A stretch of DNA of 64,000 nucleotides. Source: Bacteroidetes bacterium GWF2_33_38. Its GTDB lineage: Bacteria; Bacteroidota; Bacteroidia; Bacteroidales; GWF2-33-38. The notes below the pieces were generated by a model that was not told the DNA's origin, ran no database searches, and worked only from the letters and a program-made list of their open reading frames with translations. Positions 46,287 through 55,257 of this stretch are shown piece by piece (the first letter of the stretch is position 1; every line of letters starts with the position of its first letter). The translations under genes and the position numbers were made by a program. Where the stretch lies: NCBI GenBank assembly GCA_001769505.1, contig MEOF01000032.1:62001-126000 (forward strand), read 5' to 3'.

Positions 46287-47528
46287 TTATTTACTTTTTA
46301 ATTTATTCATTGCAACTATTCGCTGTAAAAGCGTTGGGTGCGAATAATGAAAAAACACATAAACAGGGTGTGGTGTAAGATTACTCAAATTATTAACTGA
46401 TAATTTTTTTAAACCGGAAATTAAAAACTCTTTTTTATAAAAATTCCCTGCATATGCATCAGCTTGATATTCGTTTGCTCGCGAAAGCATATTCATAAAC
46501 AAGCCCACGATTAATGAAATAGGACTGTAAAGCATTCCAAAGGCAATCAATCCTATATGAAAGCTAACATGCTCAACTCCTAAAGCTTTTGATAAATCGG
46601 CATTTCCAATTAACAATCCCAAAATATAAAATGTTATTCCAGTTTGAACAAGTGCCAATAAAATATTCATTAAGGTATGTTTCTTTTTATAATGTCCAAC
46701 CTCGTGAGCCAATACTGCAACGATTTCTTCGGTTGTCAAATCCTTAATCAGCGTATCATACAATACAATTCGTTTTTTAGCTCCAAGTCCTGTAAAATAT
46801 GCGTTTGCTTTGGTTGAGCGTTTCGAACCGTCGATTACAAATATGTTTTTAAGTTTAAATCCAACTTTTGAACTAAACTCGCTAATTGCATTTTTTAACT
46901 CTCCCTCCTCCAATGGTGTTTGTTTATTAAATAGTGGAACTAGAATCGAAGAATAAAACATTGTCATAAAAATCATAAACATACTCACAACTCCCCAAGC
47001 CAATAACCAGAAATATTCGGGTGTAAATTGATAAAACCAAATAATAACCCACATCAATCCACCACCAATTATTATTGCAAGCAACCAGCCTTTAAGTTTG
47101 TCGAGAATAAAAGTATTAACAGTTGTTTTGTTGAAGCCAAATTTTTCTTCAATCACAAACGTATCATAAATAGTAAAAGGTGTATTTAACAAATCGGAAG
47201 CAAACATAATTATTCCGAAAAACAACAACGAAACTAAAATTTCATTCTCCGCATAATTCCGTGCTAACTTATCGACAAAAGCAAAGCCATCGAAAAACAA
47301 CATTACAAGTATTAATAGCAAACTGAATGTGCTTGTAATATAAGAAAAACGATGATTTACCCGCTCGTAATTTTGCGATTTTTTGTACTTTTCCTCGTCG
47401 TAAATTCCTTCAAGTTCTGTAGGTAATTTCTCTGACCATTTTGTAGAATTCAAATAATCAAGAAACCGTTCTAAAATAAAATCAAAGATAATGATTCCAA
47501 TAATTATAAAGAAAATAGTGGTTGCCAT
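46287..47528 (-). CDS. M48-family (Ste24/CAAX prenyl protease 1-like) membrane metalloprotease
   Basis: The 413-residue membrane protein has about seven hydrophobic segments and the zinc motif HEVGHYKKKH, with the third ligand Glu in NEYQADAYAG. The N-terminal part (LEGIYDEEKYKKSQNYE) is typical of Ste24-like bacterial enzymes. They act in membrane protein quality control; true CAAX processing is not expected in bacteria. Upstream are low-complexity repeats. Confidence 0.9.
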   Translation of the reverse strand: MATTIFFIIIGIIIFDFILERFLDYLNSTKWSEKLPTELEGIYDEEKYKKSQNYERVNHRFSYITSTFSLLLILVMLFFDGFAFVDKLARNYAENEILVSLLFFGIIMFASDLLNTPFTIYDTFVIEEKFGFNKTTVNTFILDKLKGWLLAIIIGGGLMWVIIWFYQFTPEYFWLLAWGVVSMFMIFMTMFYSSILVPLFNKQTPLEEGELKNAISEFSSKVGFKLKNIFVIDGSKRSTKANAYFTGLGAKKRIVLYDTLIKDLTTEEIVAVLAHEVGHYKKKHTLMNILLALVQTGITFYILGLLIGNADLSKALGVEHVSFHIGLIAFGMLYSPISLIVGLFMNMLSRANEYQADAYAGNFYKKEFLISGLKKLSVNNLSNLTPHPVYVFFHYSHPTLLQRIVAMNKLKSK

Positions 47529-47534
47529 GAATTA

Positions 47535-47650
47535 ATGTGCTAATATTTTTAATGTGTTAATATGCTAATTGTTTAATGTGCTAATTTGTTAATGTGCTAA
47601 TGTGCTAATTTGTTAATGTGCTAATGTGCTAATTTGTTAATGTGCTAATT
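47535..47650. repeat. AATGTGCT / AATTTGTT tandem repeats
   Basis: Units of 8 bp are ordered into a 24-bp higher-order repeat (AATTTGTTAATGTGCTAATG plus TGCT) occurring about two to three times. Shorter versions occur at 4665-4820 and 36890-36925. Confidence 0.8.
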
Positions 47651-47671
47651 AAAAACTTTACATCTTTATGA

Positions 47672-47985
47672 ACTTATAATTCTAAACTCGCCTTAATCTT
47701 CCCAACTTTTCTACTCAAATTCTGTATTCACTTTTTCAAAATCGACTTTCGATTTTAGTTCAGTTTTTGCAACGTAGAATTTAATTTTTGGTTTAGTTCC
47801 CAGCGAGCGTACAGTAAATTTTATTCCCAAATTCTCACATTCAAATCTAAATCGTCAACAATATCGGTGATTAATTGAAAATATTGATAATTGCTTTTTA
47901 TAAATTCTTTGTTGTTTATTGGTTCGAAAAAACTTTGTTTTACATTTTCCCAATTGCTTCTTTTTATAATTTTGATGAATTTCAT
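47672..47985 (-). pseudogene. Decayed phosphoglucomutase C-terminal fragment fused to an unknown short frame
   Basis: On the minus strand the sequence reads GIKFTVRSLGTKPKIKFYV, then AKTELKSKVDFEKVNTEFE and a stop. This is clearly the end of the phosphoglucomutase encoded at 50362-52104 (ITVRPSGTEPKIKFYV, KTELKSKADFEKVNAEL). DNA similarity continues past that stop to about 47672, with small indels. Upstream, an ATG at 47985 opens a different frame (MKFIKIIKRSNWENVKQSF...) that shifts near the fragment and has no known match. It is a broken partial copy. Confidence 0.8.
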
Positions 47986-48125
47986 TTTTTGGGGATTTGG
48001 GTTGAAAATTCTTTTTGTTTTTTTTTAAGCAGTTTTTAATTCCTTTGAATTTTACGATTAATTATGCTGCGTAACTATCGGAAACACTATCGGAAAGAAA
48101 GAAAATAACTGACAAAGGCAGAAGT

Positions 48126-49181
48126 TCAAGATGATGTCAAAGGTTTTGAATCAGGAAAAGAATCAATTATTAGTCTCATTTTACCTTTCGACTCAGCCTT
48201 GAAATGCCTTGAAATATCCATTCTTTTTTCCACATAATCATTTGAAAATTCATCCTTTTGATGATAATAAATTTTTATTTTTTCACAATTCTCATGTTCA
48301 AAAATACCATTTAATAAAACTCTATCTGAAAGACCACAAGAATGCCCCATTATATGTACTTCATATTTCAATTTTCGATTTCCCATTCCTAAAAATTTAA
48401 ATAAATCTTGATAATTTCTTGTCATAGAATAACCAAAAGATTTAAAATTCTTTAAAAAATCATTATTATTTAATTGTTCTATTTTTTCGTGATAGGAATC
48501 TATTTCATCTCCATAACCGAAAATAATTGGATTACTCTCATTATTTAGTTTTCCATGTATATAATTTACTCTAAACTGGTTTTCATCAAACAATGTTTTA
48601 TATAATTCAATGGTAGAAGTGTAGTTAAAATTTAAGAACAAAATATTGTTCGGCTCACTTTTATTTACATTGTCTTTTATTTTCATAAGATGATTTTGAA
48701 TATCCTTATTCATTTTTCTCTGAACATTCTCATTTGGTTCTAGTTTAATCTCCACAGTCGATAAATACTGTTGCAATTCTGTTTTGATTATTTCAAAGCT
48801 ATCATTTAATCCGCTAATTGCAAATTCTCCGTTTTCGATATCTTTATAATAATCAATAAGCAATTTGTAATATTCAGATTCAATATCAACCCAATTTAGA
48901 TTGCCAAGATTATTAATTAGATTATTAATAAAATCATGTTGATAATCTATTTCAAACTGTTCCATTTTATAAGCTTTTTTAAAATCATATATTGATTTAA
49001 AAAAATCAATTTTTTTGGGATTATTTCCTGTTAATAATTTTATTAAGCCATCATTATAAAACAACTTTGTATTTAAAGCTACTATAGCTTCATTCAAATA
49101 CCACAAGATAAAATCGGAATATCTAGTTTTTAACCCATGAGCTAAATCAAAACCATTTCCTATAATTACAAGTTTATTCAT
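48126..49181 (-). CDS. abiH: AbiH-family abortive infection protein
   Basis: The 351-residue protein starts NKLVIIGNGFDLAHGLKTRY, the diagnostic AbiH N-terminus (NGFDLAHGL at 8-16), with SDFILWYLNE after it. The C-terminal half holds FLNFNYTSTIELY, YIHGKLNNE, IIFGYGDE and HIMGHSCGLSDRVLL, which are family strands around a putative nucleotide pocket. AbiH gives phage resistance in lactococci; its mechanism is not settled. It follows a T9SS cargo gene by 15 bp on the same strand. The pair sits between phosphoglucomutase and a decayed copy of its end. Confidence 0.88.
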   Translation of the reverse strand: MNKLVIIGNGFDLAHGLKTRYSDFILWYLNEAIVALNTKLFYNDGLIKLLTGNNPKKIDFFKSIYDFKKAYKMEQFEIDYQHDFINNLINNLGNLNWVDIESEYYKLLIDYYKDIENGEFAISGLNDSFEIIKTELQQYLSTVEIKLEPNENVQRKMNKDIQNHLMKIKDNVNKSEPNNILFLNFNYTSTIELYKTLFDENQFRVNYIHGKLNNESNPIIFGYGDEIDSYHEKIEQLNNNDFLKNFKSFGYSMTRNYQDLFKFLGMGNRKLKYEVHIMGHSCGLSDRVLLNGIFEHENCEKIKIYYHQKDEFSNDYVEKRMDISRHFKAESKGKMRLIIDSFPDSKPLTSS

Positions 49182-49196
49182 ATTTTAGAAAGACTT

Positions 49197-50099
49197 TTAT
49201 AATGTGATAAATTTTCCCCAAGTTCGTTTGTTATTTATTTGACTTGTTAGTTTATAAAAATATTCTCCTTTAACAAATGACTGTGCATTTATAGTTATAG
49301 TATTGCCCGAAATATTAGATTCAGAGTGAACTAATTTACTGTTTCTATCATAGATTGATAAATTAAATTCTTCGAAGTACGGATTTTCAAAATCAATTGT
49401 AAAAAGATTATTAGATGGATTAGGATATATTTTAGATTTTATATTATCAAAGCGGACTTCTGTAACTCCTTCAACAAAATCAAAAAAACAAATATTGTCA
49501 AACATCAAGCCTCCTAAATTATCATAAATTGAATCGCTAGTAAATGAAAATCTGTACAAAAGGGTGTCGCCCATTTGAATATTAAACAACGAACCTAAAT
49601 CTGCTAATAGGACATCTAAGCATTTCCACTCATTTGAATTTCCGGTTAAAATTGGTTTGTTAGAATACCATGTTAAATTTGCACAATATGTTGTATCGTT
49701 AACAATATCTACCCATGTATTTCCCATATCGGGAGAAAATTCAATTGACCCGAAATCATTTAAAGAATCAGTTTCAACCATGTAAAGCCCGGATAATATT
49801 TTTAAACCGTAATAATCACCCATTCCAACAACATTCCAAATCGTAAACGAAGAATGGTTATTAACGGGATAAGGGTTAAGCGTATCTGTAATTATTGCTT
49901 TTGACATTGTATCTCCCCATAGTGTAGTAAAGGAATTTTTTTGAGGTAAGCCAATTTGCCAAATATTTGTAGAATTAGTATCAATTTGAATATGACTTAT
50001 ACATGTCGTATCAAAATAATAGCAATAACATGTACTGTTTTCTTGTGCATAAACTGCATTAATGCCAAACCAAATGAAGATAAATATTATTTTTTTCAT
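49197..50099 (-). CDS. Secreted protein with T9SS type A sorting domain
   Basis: The start was set at ATG 50099, where a signal peptide (IIFIFIWFGINAVYAQ) begins; the longer frame adds 13 basic residues without support. The middle is a beta-sandwich-like domain (LLYRFSFTSDSIYDNLGGLMFDNICFFD region, about 75-215) and the end is a T9SS sorting domain (SKIYPNPSNNLFTIDFENPY to WGKFITL). The substrate is unknown. It is the upstream partner of abiH, an odd pairing of a secreted cargo with a defence gene. Confidence 0.8.
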   Translation of the reverse strand: MKKIIFIFIWFGINAVYAQENSTCYCYYFDTTCISHIQIDTNSTNIWQIGLPQKNSFTTLWGDTMSKAIITDTLNPYPVNNHSSFTIWNVVGMGDYYGLKILSGLYMVETDSLNDFGSIEFSPDMGNTWVDIVNDTTYCANLTWYSNKPILTGNSNEWKCLDVLLADLGSLFNIQMGDTLLYRFSFTSDSIYDNLGGLMFDNICFFDFVEGVTEVRFDNIKSKIYPNPSNNLFTIDFENPYFEEFNLSIYDRNSKLVHSESNISGNTITINAQSFVKGEYFYKLTSQINNKRTWGKFITL

Positions 50100-50250
50100 A
50101 ACGTTATTCAATTTATTTTGCCTTTTTTCCTTTCTCAAGTGTTTTTACCTGATAGTTTTTTTTTAGTTTTAAAACCAATTTGTTTTCTTTCAGTTGGTTT
50201 ATTTTGTTTTTCAATCAGTTCGTCAAGATAGTTAAAAACGAGTTTTTCCC

Positions 50251-50283
50251 AAACTTGATATTCCATTTTGGAATATCAAGTTT
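50251..50283 (-). terminator. Perfect hairpin downstream of phosphoglucomutase
   Basis: AAACTTGATATTCCA pairs with TGGAATATCAAGTTT around TTT. It lies about 80 bp beyond the phosphoglucomutase stop and probably ends that transcript, with GAAGTTA-type repeats in between. Confidence 0.7.
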
Positions 50284-50361
50284 TCCAATTTCTAACCTCT
50301 AACTTCCAACTTCCAATTTCCCCAACTTTAAAAACTTTATGAACTTTACAAACTTTCAACT

Positions 50362-52104
50362 CTACAATCCCAAACTCTCCTTAATTTTTCCAACTTTTCC
50401 ACTTAATTCAGCATTTACTTTTTCAAAATCAGCTTTCGATTTGAGTTCAGTTTTAACACCAACGTAAAATTTAATTTTTGGTTCAGTTCCAGAAGGGCGA
50501 ACGGTAATTTTGCTTCCATCTTCTAAAAAGAATTGCAAAACATTCGATTTTGGCATGTTGATTTCAATTTGTTTTCCGGTTGAAATTGTGGTTATTTTTT
50601 GAAGTTTATAATCACGAATTTCGGCAACTTTCGAACCTGCAATTTCTTTTGGTGGATTGTTTCTATAATCAACCATCATTTGTTGAATTTCTTCGGCTCC
50701 CGATTTTCCTTTTTTAACAACATTAATCAAATCTTCTTTATACAAACCAAATTCTTCATAAATTTCTAAAAGCAAATTATAGAAAGTTTTTCCATTATCT
50801 TTAGCCCAAGCTGCAGCTTCAGCAATCAAAGCACAAGCCATAATTGCATCTTTATCGCGAACAAATTCGCCAGCCAAATAGCCGTAACTTTCTTCGCCAC
50901 CGCCAATAAATTGTTTTTTGCCTTCGTTTTCTAAAATTAAAGCAGCAATAAATTTAAAACCGGTTAAAACATCAAAACATTCAACGCCAAATTTGTCGCT
51001 CATATTTTTAATTAACTCTGTGGTAACAATTGTTTTACAAACATATTCTTTGCCTTTTAGTTTGCCATTTTGTTTCCATTTTGTGAGTAAATAATACACC
51101 AAAATTGAACCCGTTTGGTTTCCATTCAATAGAATAAATTCGTTTTTATCGTTTCTAACCGCAATTCCAACTCGGTCGCCATCAGGGTCGGTTGCCAAAA
51201 CTAAATCGGCACCAACTTGTTTTGCTTTTTCAATTGCTAAACGTAATGCGTCAGGAACTTCAGGATTTGGCGAAATCACAGTTGGGAAATTTCCATCCGA
51301 TATGTTTTGTTCCGGCACATCGTAAATATTTGTGAAGCCAAATTTCTTTAGTGTCATTGGGACAAGTTTCACGCCAGTTCCATGAATTGGAGTGTAAACT
51401 ATTTTAATATCATTGTTTCTTTTTATTGCATCAGGCGAAAGCGAAAGTTCTAAAATTTTGTTTGTATAAATTTCGTCAATTTCGGCACCAACTATCGAAA
51501 TATTTTGTTCATTTCCAGTAAATTTCACATCGTCAACCGACAGAATTTTTTCAACTTCTTTAATTACATTTTCATCGTGAGGAGCAATTAATTGTCCGCC
51601 ATCGTTCCAATAAGCTTTGTAACCATTGTATTCTTTCGGATTGTGCGAAGCAGTAATTACAACACCTGCGTGACAATTTAAATGTCGAATTGCAAACGAA
51701 AGTTCAGGCGTTGGACGCAAAGCATCGAACAAAAAAACTTTAAAACCATTTGCTGCGAATATTTTTGCCGTAGTTTCGGCAAATAATTGGCTATTATTTC
51801 TACTGTCGCAAGCAACGGCAACTCGAATTTCTTTTTCGTTAGAAAATCCTTTTTTTATGTAGTTGCAAAATCCTTGAGTAGCCATTCCAACTGTGTAAAC
51901 GTTCATTTTGTTGGTTCCAACTCCCATAATTCCACGCAAACCGCCAGTTCCGAATTCTAAATCTTTATAAAAGCTTTCAATCAATTCATTTTCATCACTT
52001 TCCATTAAATGTTTTACTGATTTTTTGGTTTCGGCATCAAAATTTCCGTTTAACCATTTATTTGCTTTTTCTTTAACTTGTTTTAGAATTTCGTTGTTTT
52101 CCAT
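50362..52104 (-). CDS. Phosphoglucomutase/phosphomannomutase family
   Basis: The 580-residue enzyme interconverts hexose 1- and 6-phosphates. Key motifs are the phosphoserine loop TASHNPKEYNGYKAYW with Ser153, metal loop DPDGDRVG, sugar-binding GGEESYGYL and phosphate-binding RPSGTEPKIKFY. Length and motifs fit the long (PGM2-like) branch found in Bacteroidota. It is divergent from the UDP-glucose dehydrogenase gene; together they lead from glucose 6-phosphate towards UDP-glucuronate. A decayed copy of its 3' end lies at 47672-47840. Confidence 0.93.
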   Translation of the reverse strand: MENNEILKQVKEKANKWLNGNFDAETKKSVKHLMESDENELIESFYKDLEFGTGGLRGIMGVGTNKMNVYTVGMATQGFCNYIKKGFSNEKEIRVAVACDSRNNSQLFAETTAKIFAANGFKVFLFDALRPTPELSFAIRHLNCHAGVVITASHNPKEYNGYKAYWNDGGQLIAPHDENVIKEVEKILSVDDVKFTGNEQNISIVGAEIDEIYTNKILELSLSPDAIKRNNDIKIVYTPIHGTGVKLVPMTLKKFGFTNIYDVPEQNISDGNFPTVISPNPEVPDALRLAIEKAKQVGADLVLATDPDGDRVGIAVRNDKNEFILLNGNQTGSILVYYLLTKWKQNGKLKGKEYVCKTIVTTELIKNMSDKFGVECFDVLTGFKFIAALILENEGKKQFIGGGEESYGYLAGEFVRDKDAIMACALIAEAAAWAKDNGKTFYNLLLEIYEEFGLYKEDLINVVKKGKSGAEEIQQMMVDYRNNPPKEIAGSKVAEIRDYKLQKITTISTGKQIEINMPKSNVLQFFLEDGSKITVRPSGTEPKIKFYVGVKTELKSKADFEKVNAELSGKVGKIKESLGL

Positions 52105-52316
52105 AAAATGTGTTGTTAAATTTGACTTGAAAATACAAAATCATATGGTATTTTCAATATATTTGAACTCTTATTTTTAAAATTTGATATTTAAATATGA
52201 GATAAAATATTTGACAGAGTTATTTATCGAAATTTTTGTGTTGATAATCAGCTTTTTGAGAATTTAATATCTGACCTTTGTTAAAGTAAATGTAAACTAA
52301 TTAAAATTATACATAA

Positions 52317-53636
52317 ATGAAAATTTCAGTCGTAGGTACCGGATACGTAGGTTTAGTTTCAGGAACTTGTTTTGCAGAAACAGGGATTACAGTTACATGC
52401 GTAGATGTCGATTCAGACAAAATTAATAAATTAAATAAGGGTATAGTTCCGATATATGAACCAGGATTAGATGACATGATTCAACGAAATGTTGAAAAAA
52501 GCAGATTGTTTTTTTCAACCGATTTAAAAGAAAGTTTGATTGATGCCGAAGTTGTTTTTATCGCTGTTGGAACTCCACCTGATGAAGATGGAAGTGCAGA
52601 TTTAAAACACGTTATTGGAGTTGCTCGCGAAGTTGGTCAGCACATGACAAAATATTTGGTTGTTGTTACAAAAAGTACTGTTCCAGTTGGAACTGCGGTA
52701 AAAGTTAAAAATGCAATTAAAGAAGAATTAGATAAACGTGGAGTGAATATTCCTTTCGATGTGGCTTCAAATCCTGAATTTTTGAAAGAAGGAGATGCCA
52801 TTGACGATTTTTTGAAACCCGACAGAATTGTAATCGGAATAGAATCGGACGAAGCTGAAAAAACCTTACGTAAACTATATAAGCCATTCGTGTTAAATAA
52901 TCATCCTATTTTATTCATGGATATTCCATCGGCTGAAATGACAAAATACGCAGCAAACTCTATGCTGGCAACCAAAATCAGTTTTATGAATGATATTGCA
53001 AATCTTTGCGAAATAATTGGAGCTGACGTTAATTCGGTTCGTCGTGGTATTGGTAGCGATTCGCGAATTGGAAGTAAGTTTATTTATCCGGGAGTTGGTT
53101 ATGGCGGTTCGTGCTTTCCTAAGGACGTTAAAGCATTGATAAAAACTGCACAAGAAAATAATTATACATTGCGTGTACTCCAAGCTGTTGAAGATGTTAA
53201 CGATTTACAAAAATCAGTTTTATTTAATAAGATTTATAAACATTTTAATGGAAACTTACACGGCAAAAAATTTGCAATTTGGGGTTTATCGTTTAAACCA
53301 AACACCGATGATATGCGAGAAGCTCCATCGTTGGTAATTATCGATAAATTAGTTAATCACGGAGCAAATGTTGTTGCTTACGATCCTGTTTCAATGGAAG
53401 AAACACATCGCAGAATAGGTGATACCATAACGTATGCAAAAGATCAGTATGAAGCTTTGTTAGATGCTGATGCTTTATTAGTTGTAACTGAATGGAATGA
53501 ATTCAGAGTTCCTAATTTCCAAATGGTAGAAAAATTATTGAAAAACAAAATTATTTTCGATGGGCGTAATATTTACGAACCAAGCGAAATGAAAGAATTG
53601 GGATTTATTTATTACGGCATAGGTCGAAAAGTGTAA
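52317..53636 (+). CDS. ugd: UDP-glucose 6-dehydrogenase
   Basis: This NAD-dependent enzyme makes UDP-glucuronate for capsule or exopolysaccharide. The 439-residue protein has an N-terminal Rossmann motif GTGYVGLVSGTCFAETG, the catalytic cysteine in GYGGSCFPKD (about residue 266), and the C-terminal UDP-binding domain with GLSFKPNTDDMREAPS. Length is normal. It is divergent from the phosphomutase gene with a 212-bp shared upstream region. Confidence 0.95.
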   Translation: MKISVVGTGYVGLVSGTCFAETGITVTCVDVDSDKINKLNKGIVPIYEPGLDDMIQRNVEKSRLFFSTDLKESLIDAEVVFIAVGTPPDEDGSADLKHVIGVAREVGQHMTKYLVVVTKSTVPVGTAVKVKNAIKEELDKRGVNIPFDVASNPEFLKEGDAIDDFLKPDRIVIGIESDEAEKTLRKLYKPFVLNNHPILFMDIPSAEMTKYAANSMLATKISFMNDIANLCEIIGADVNSVRRGIGSDSRIGSKFIYPGVGYGGSCFPKDVKALIKTAQENNYTLRVLQAVEDVNDLQKSVLFNKIYKHFNGNLHGKKFAIWGLSFKPNTDDMREAPSLVIIDKLVNHGANVVAYDPVSMEETHRRIGDTITYAKDQYEALLDADALLVVTEWNEFRVPNFQMVEKLLKNKIIFDGRNIYEPSEMKELGFIYYGIGRKV

Positions 53637-53844
53637 TTTTTTTACAAATCCTATGGTTGTTGCCTAATTATACAATATTTAGAGTAATTACAATAGTATC
53701 GTTATGGTTACACATAAATAGGATATTGTTTTTACATTATTACAAAAAACGTACATTGGTCAATCATTTTTGATGATACGCCAAAAAAACTAGATGTAGA
53801 TTCATAAAACCCAAAAACTTCCCTTTTCGATTTTAATATATTCT

Positions 53845-53852
53845 TACATTTG
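53845..53852 (+). promoter_or_regulatory. -7 promoter element of the five-gene secreted operon
   Basis: TACATTTG matches TAnnTTTG. The expected start of the transcript, about 6-8 bases further, coincides with the first stem of the structured leader. Confidence 0.6.
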
Positions 53853-53856
53853 TAAT

Positions 53857-53932
53857 ACTGTGGAGCAAAACCACAATAAAAAATGGGCGATACCGAAAAG
53901 CCTTATGAGTAGGGATAATAAATATAAATTAT
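53857..53932 (+). promoter_or_regulatory. Structured 5' leader of the secreted operon
   Basis: The leader folds into three possible small stems: TGTGG/CCACA (53859-53875), GGC/GCC around GATACCGAAAA (53886-53902) and TTAT/ATAA around GAGTAGGG (53903-53918). It is compact, richer in G and C than its AT-rich surroundings, and starts where transcription should start. It might be a cis-acting RNA; no known riboswitch consensus was recognised. Confidence 0.45.
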
Positions 53933-55237
53933 ATGAATAAAAAAAATTTACTTTTGGCTTTAGTTGCATGCGTTGGTTTTATAAATACGACTTTTTCTCA
54001 AACAGAAGCCGTAAATGTAAAATATCGCAGAAGCTCATTGCATACAATTATTGTTGAATCCGAAAACTTTCCACGCAAAGATGTCGTTTTAAAAGCATAT
54101 CAAAATGCTCCATTCCCAGATAAATACAACGATCACTCAATTGGAGATAAGTCATTCGACCCTGCAAAATATCCTTTAACTGCTGAAGAAAAGTCAGGAT
54201 TATACAAATCATCAAAAATGGGGAAATTAGCAGCAAGTACTGGAGAAGTTACGATTGACTCTGTAAATAGAGAATTATCGGTAAGAATTGAAAAATATTT
54301 AGCACAAGAAAAAATAGCAAACAAACTTATTGCAAAATGGTTTAACCGTCAAGATGATGGCAGCTTTGACATGAATTTAATTGGCGAAAGAGGTTCATAC
54401 GATGCTACCGAAATGCAAGCAAATATTGCGAAAGGTTCTGCACGTGGCGTTTCTTCATTGGCTGATGCCGGAGAAGAATTAATTGGAAATACCTTTGTGG
54501 TAATTAATAAAATGAATTTTGTGGAAAATGAGCCTGCGGCAAGAATCGCTAGAGATATTGCAAAATCACAAGCTAATGGAATTAAATTACCTGTTGCTCA
54601 GCAAGCTGCATTAAAAGCTGCCGACGAAACATATGAAAAATCAAAAGAAGGATATTCTGTTTGGGCTACAGCATTCTTATATAAATTATCATGGAACGAT
54701 TCAATTTCGGCTGTTTTTTATAACGATTTATGGATAAATAAAGGCACTTCTGACGCAGCTAGAAAAGAAGCATTTGATAAAGCAAATTTTAATCTAGAAT
54801 TTGTTGGAGACGAAAAGGCTACTGGTTTAGTTTTGTTTTCATTGAAAGAAACTAGAACCGAAGACCAAATTATTGAATTGGCAACTGTTCGTACCATTGA
54901 TGCTGTTTACGCAAAACTTCAAAAGAAATACGATGTTTTCAAAACCAAAACGCCTATCTTAGGTGTAGACCCTATTACTGCAAAAATTGGAATGAAAGAA
55001 GGTTTAGAAGGCGGGGAATCGTTTGAAATACTTGAACAAAGCATTGACCCAAAAACTGGAATGACAGTTTACAATAGTAAAGGAAAAATTACGGTTGACA
55101 AAGATTTAATTTGGGACAATAGATACAATGCAGGAGATGGTCCAGTCGAAGGAACTCCAGCACCAACTCTTGACCGAACAACATTTAAAGGAGGTAAGAA
55201 ATTATATCCAGGCTTATTAATCAGACAAACTAAATAA
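53933..55237 (+). CDS. Secreted protein of unknown function, first gene of a five-gene operon (434 aa)
   Basis: A signal peptide (LLALVACVGFINTTFSQ) precedes a large soluble mature protein without cysteine after cleavage. It contains helical stretches and a repeated SVWATAFLYKLSWNDSISA-type strand region; no domain is recognised. It lies directly behind the structured leader and 20 bp before the next gene. All five genes in the operon encode exported proteins, so a joint envelope function is likely. Bacteroidota genomes carry relatives of unknown role. Confidence 0.65.
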   Translation: MNKKNLLLALVACVGFINTTFSQTEAVNVKYRRSSLHTIIVESENFPRKDVVLKAYQNAPFPDKYNDHSIGDKSFDPAKYPLTAEEKSGLYKSSKMGKLAASTGEVTIDSVNRELSVRIEKYLAQEKIANKLIAKWFNRQDDGSFDMNLIGERGSYDATEMQANIAKGSARGVSSLADAGEELIGNTFVVINKMNFVENEPAARIARDIAKSQANGIKLPVAQQAALKAADETYEKSKEGYSVWATAFLYKLSWNDSISAVFYNDLWINKGTSDAARKEAFDKANFNLEFVGDEKATGLVLFSLKETRTEDQIIELATVRTIDAVYAKLQKKYDVFKTKTPILGVDPITAKIGMKEGLEGGESFEILEQSIDPKTGMTVYNSKGKITVDKDLIWDNRYNAGDGPVEGTPAPTLDRTTFKGGKKLYPGLLIRQTK

Positions 55238-55257
55238 TAAACTAAATTTTTATAAAT

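Larger units (their letters stand above)
47529..48125. other. Repeat- and remnant-rich intergenic region
   Basis: From left to right: an 8-bp/24-bp repeat tract (about 47535-47650), an AACTTTA-type fragment, the decayed phosphoglucomutase end (47672-47985) and about 140 bp without recognisable features before AbiH. No intact gene is seen. Confidence 0.6.

Noticed and set aside
47535-47650. Possible CRISPR array of 24-bp repeats
   Set aside because: There are no unique spacers; the whole tract is built from two 8-bp words.
48000-50361. An attC-like site around abiH
   Set aside because: No paired RYYYAAC and GTTRRRY boxes with complementary arms were found, so the cassette model is not extended to this locus.
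53857-53932. Leader as a cyclic di-GMP (GEMM) or fluoride riboswitch
   Set aside because: Only short words match; the conserved cores of these classes are missing.
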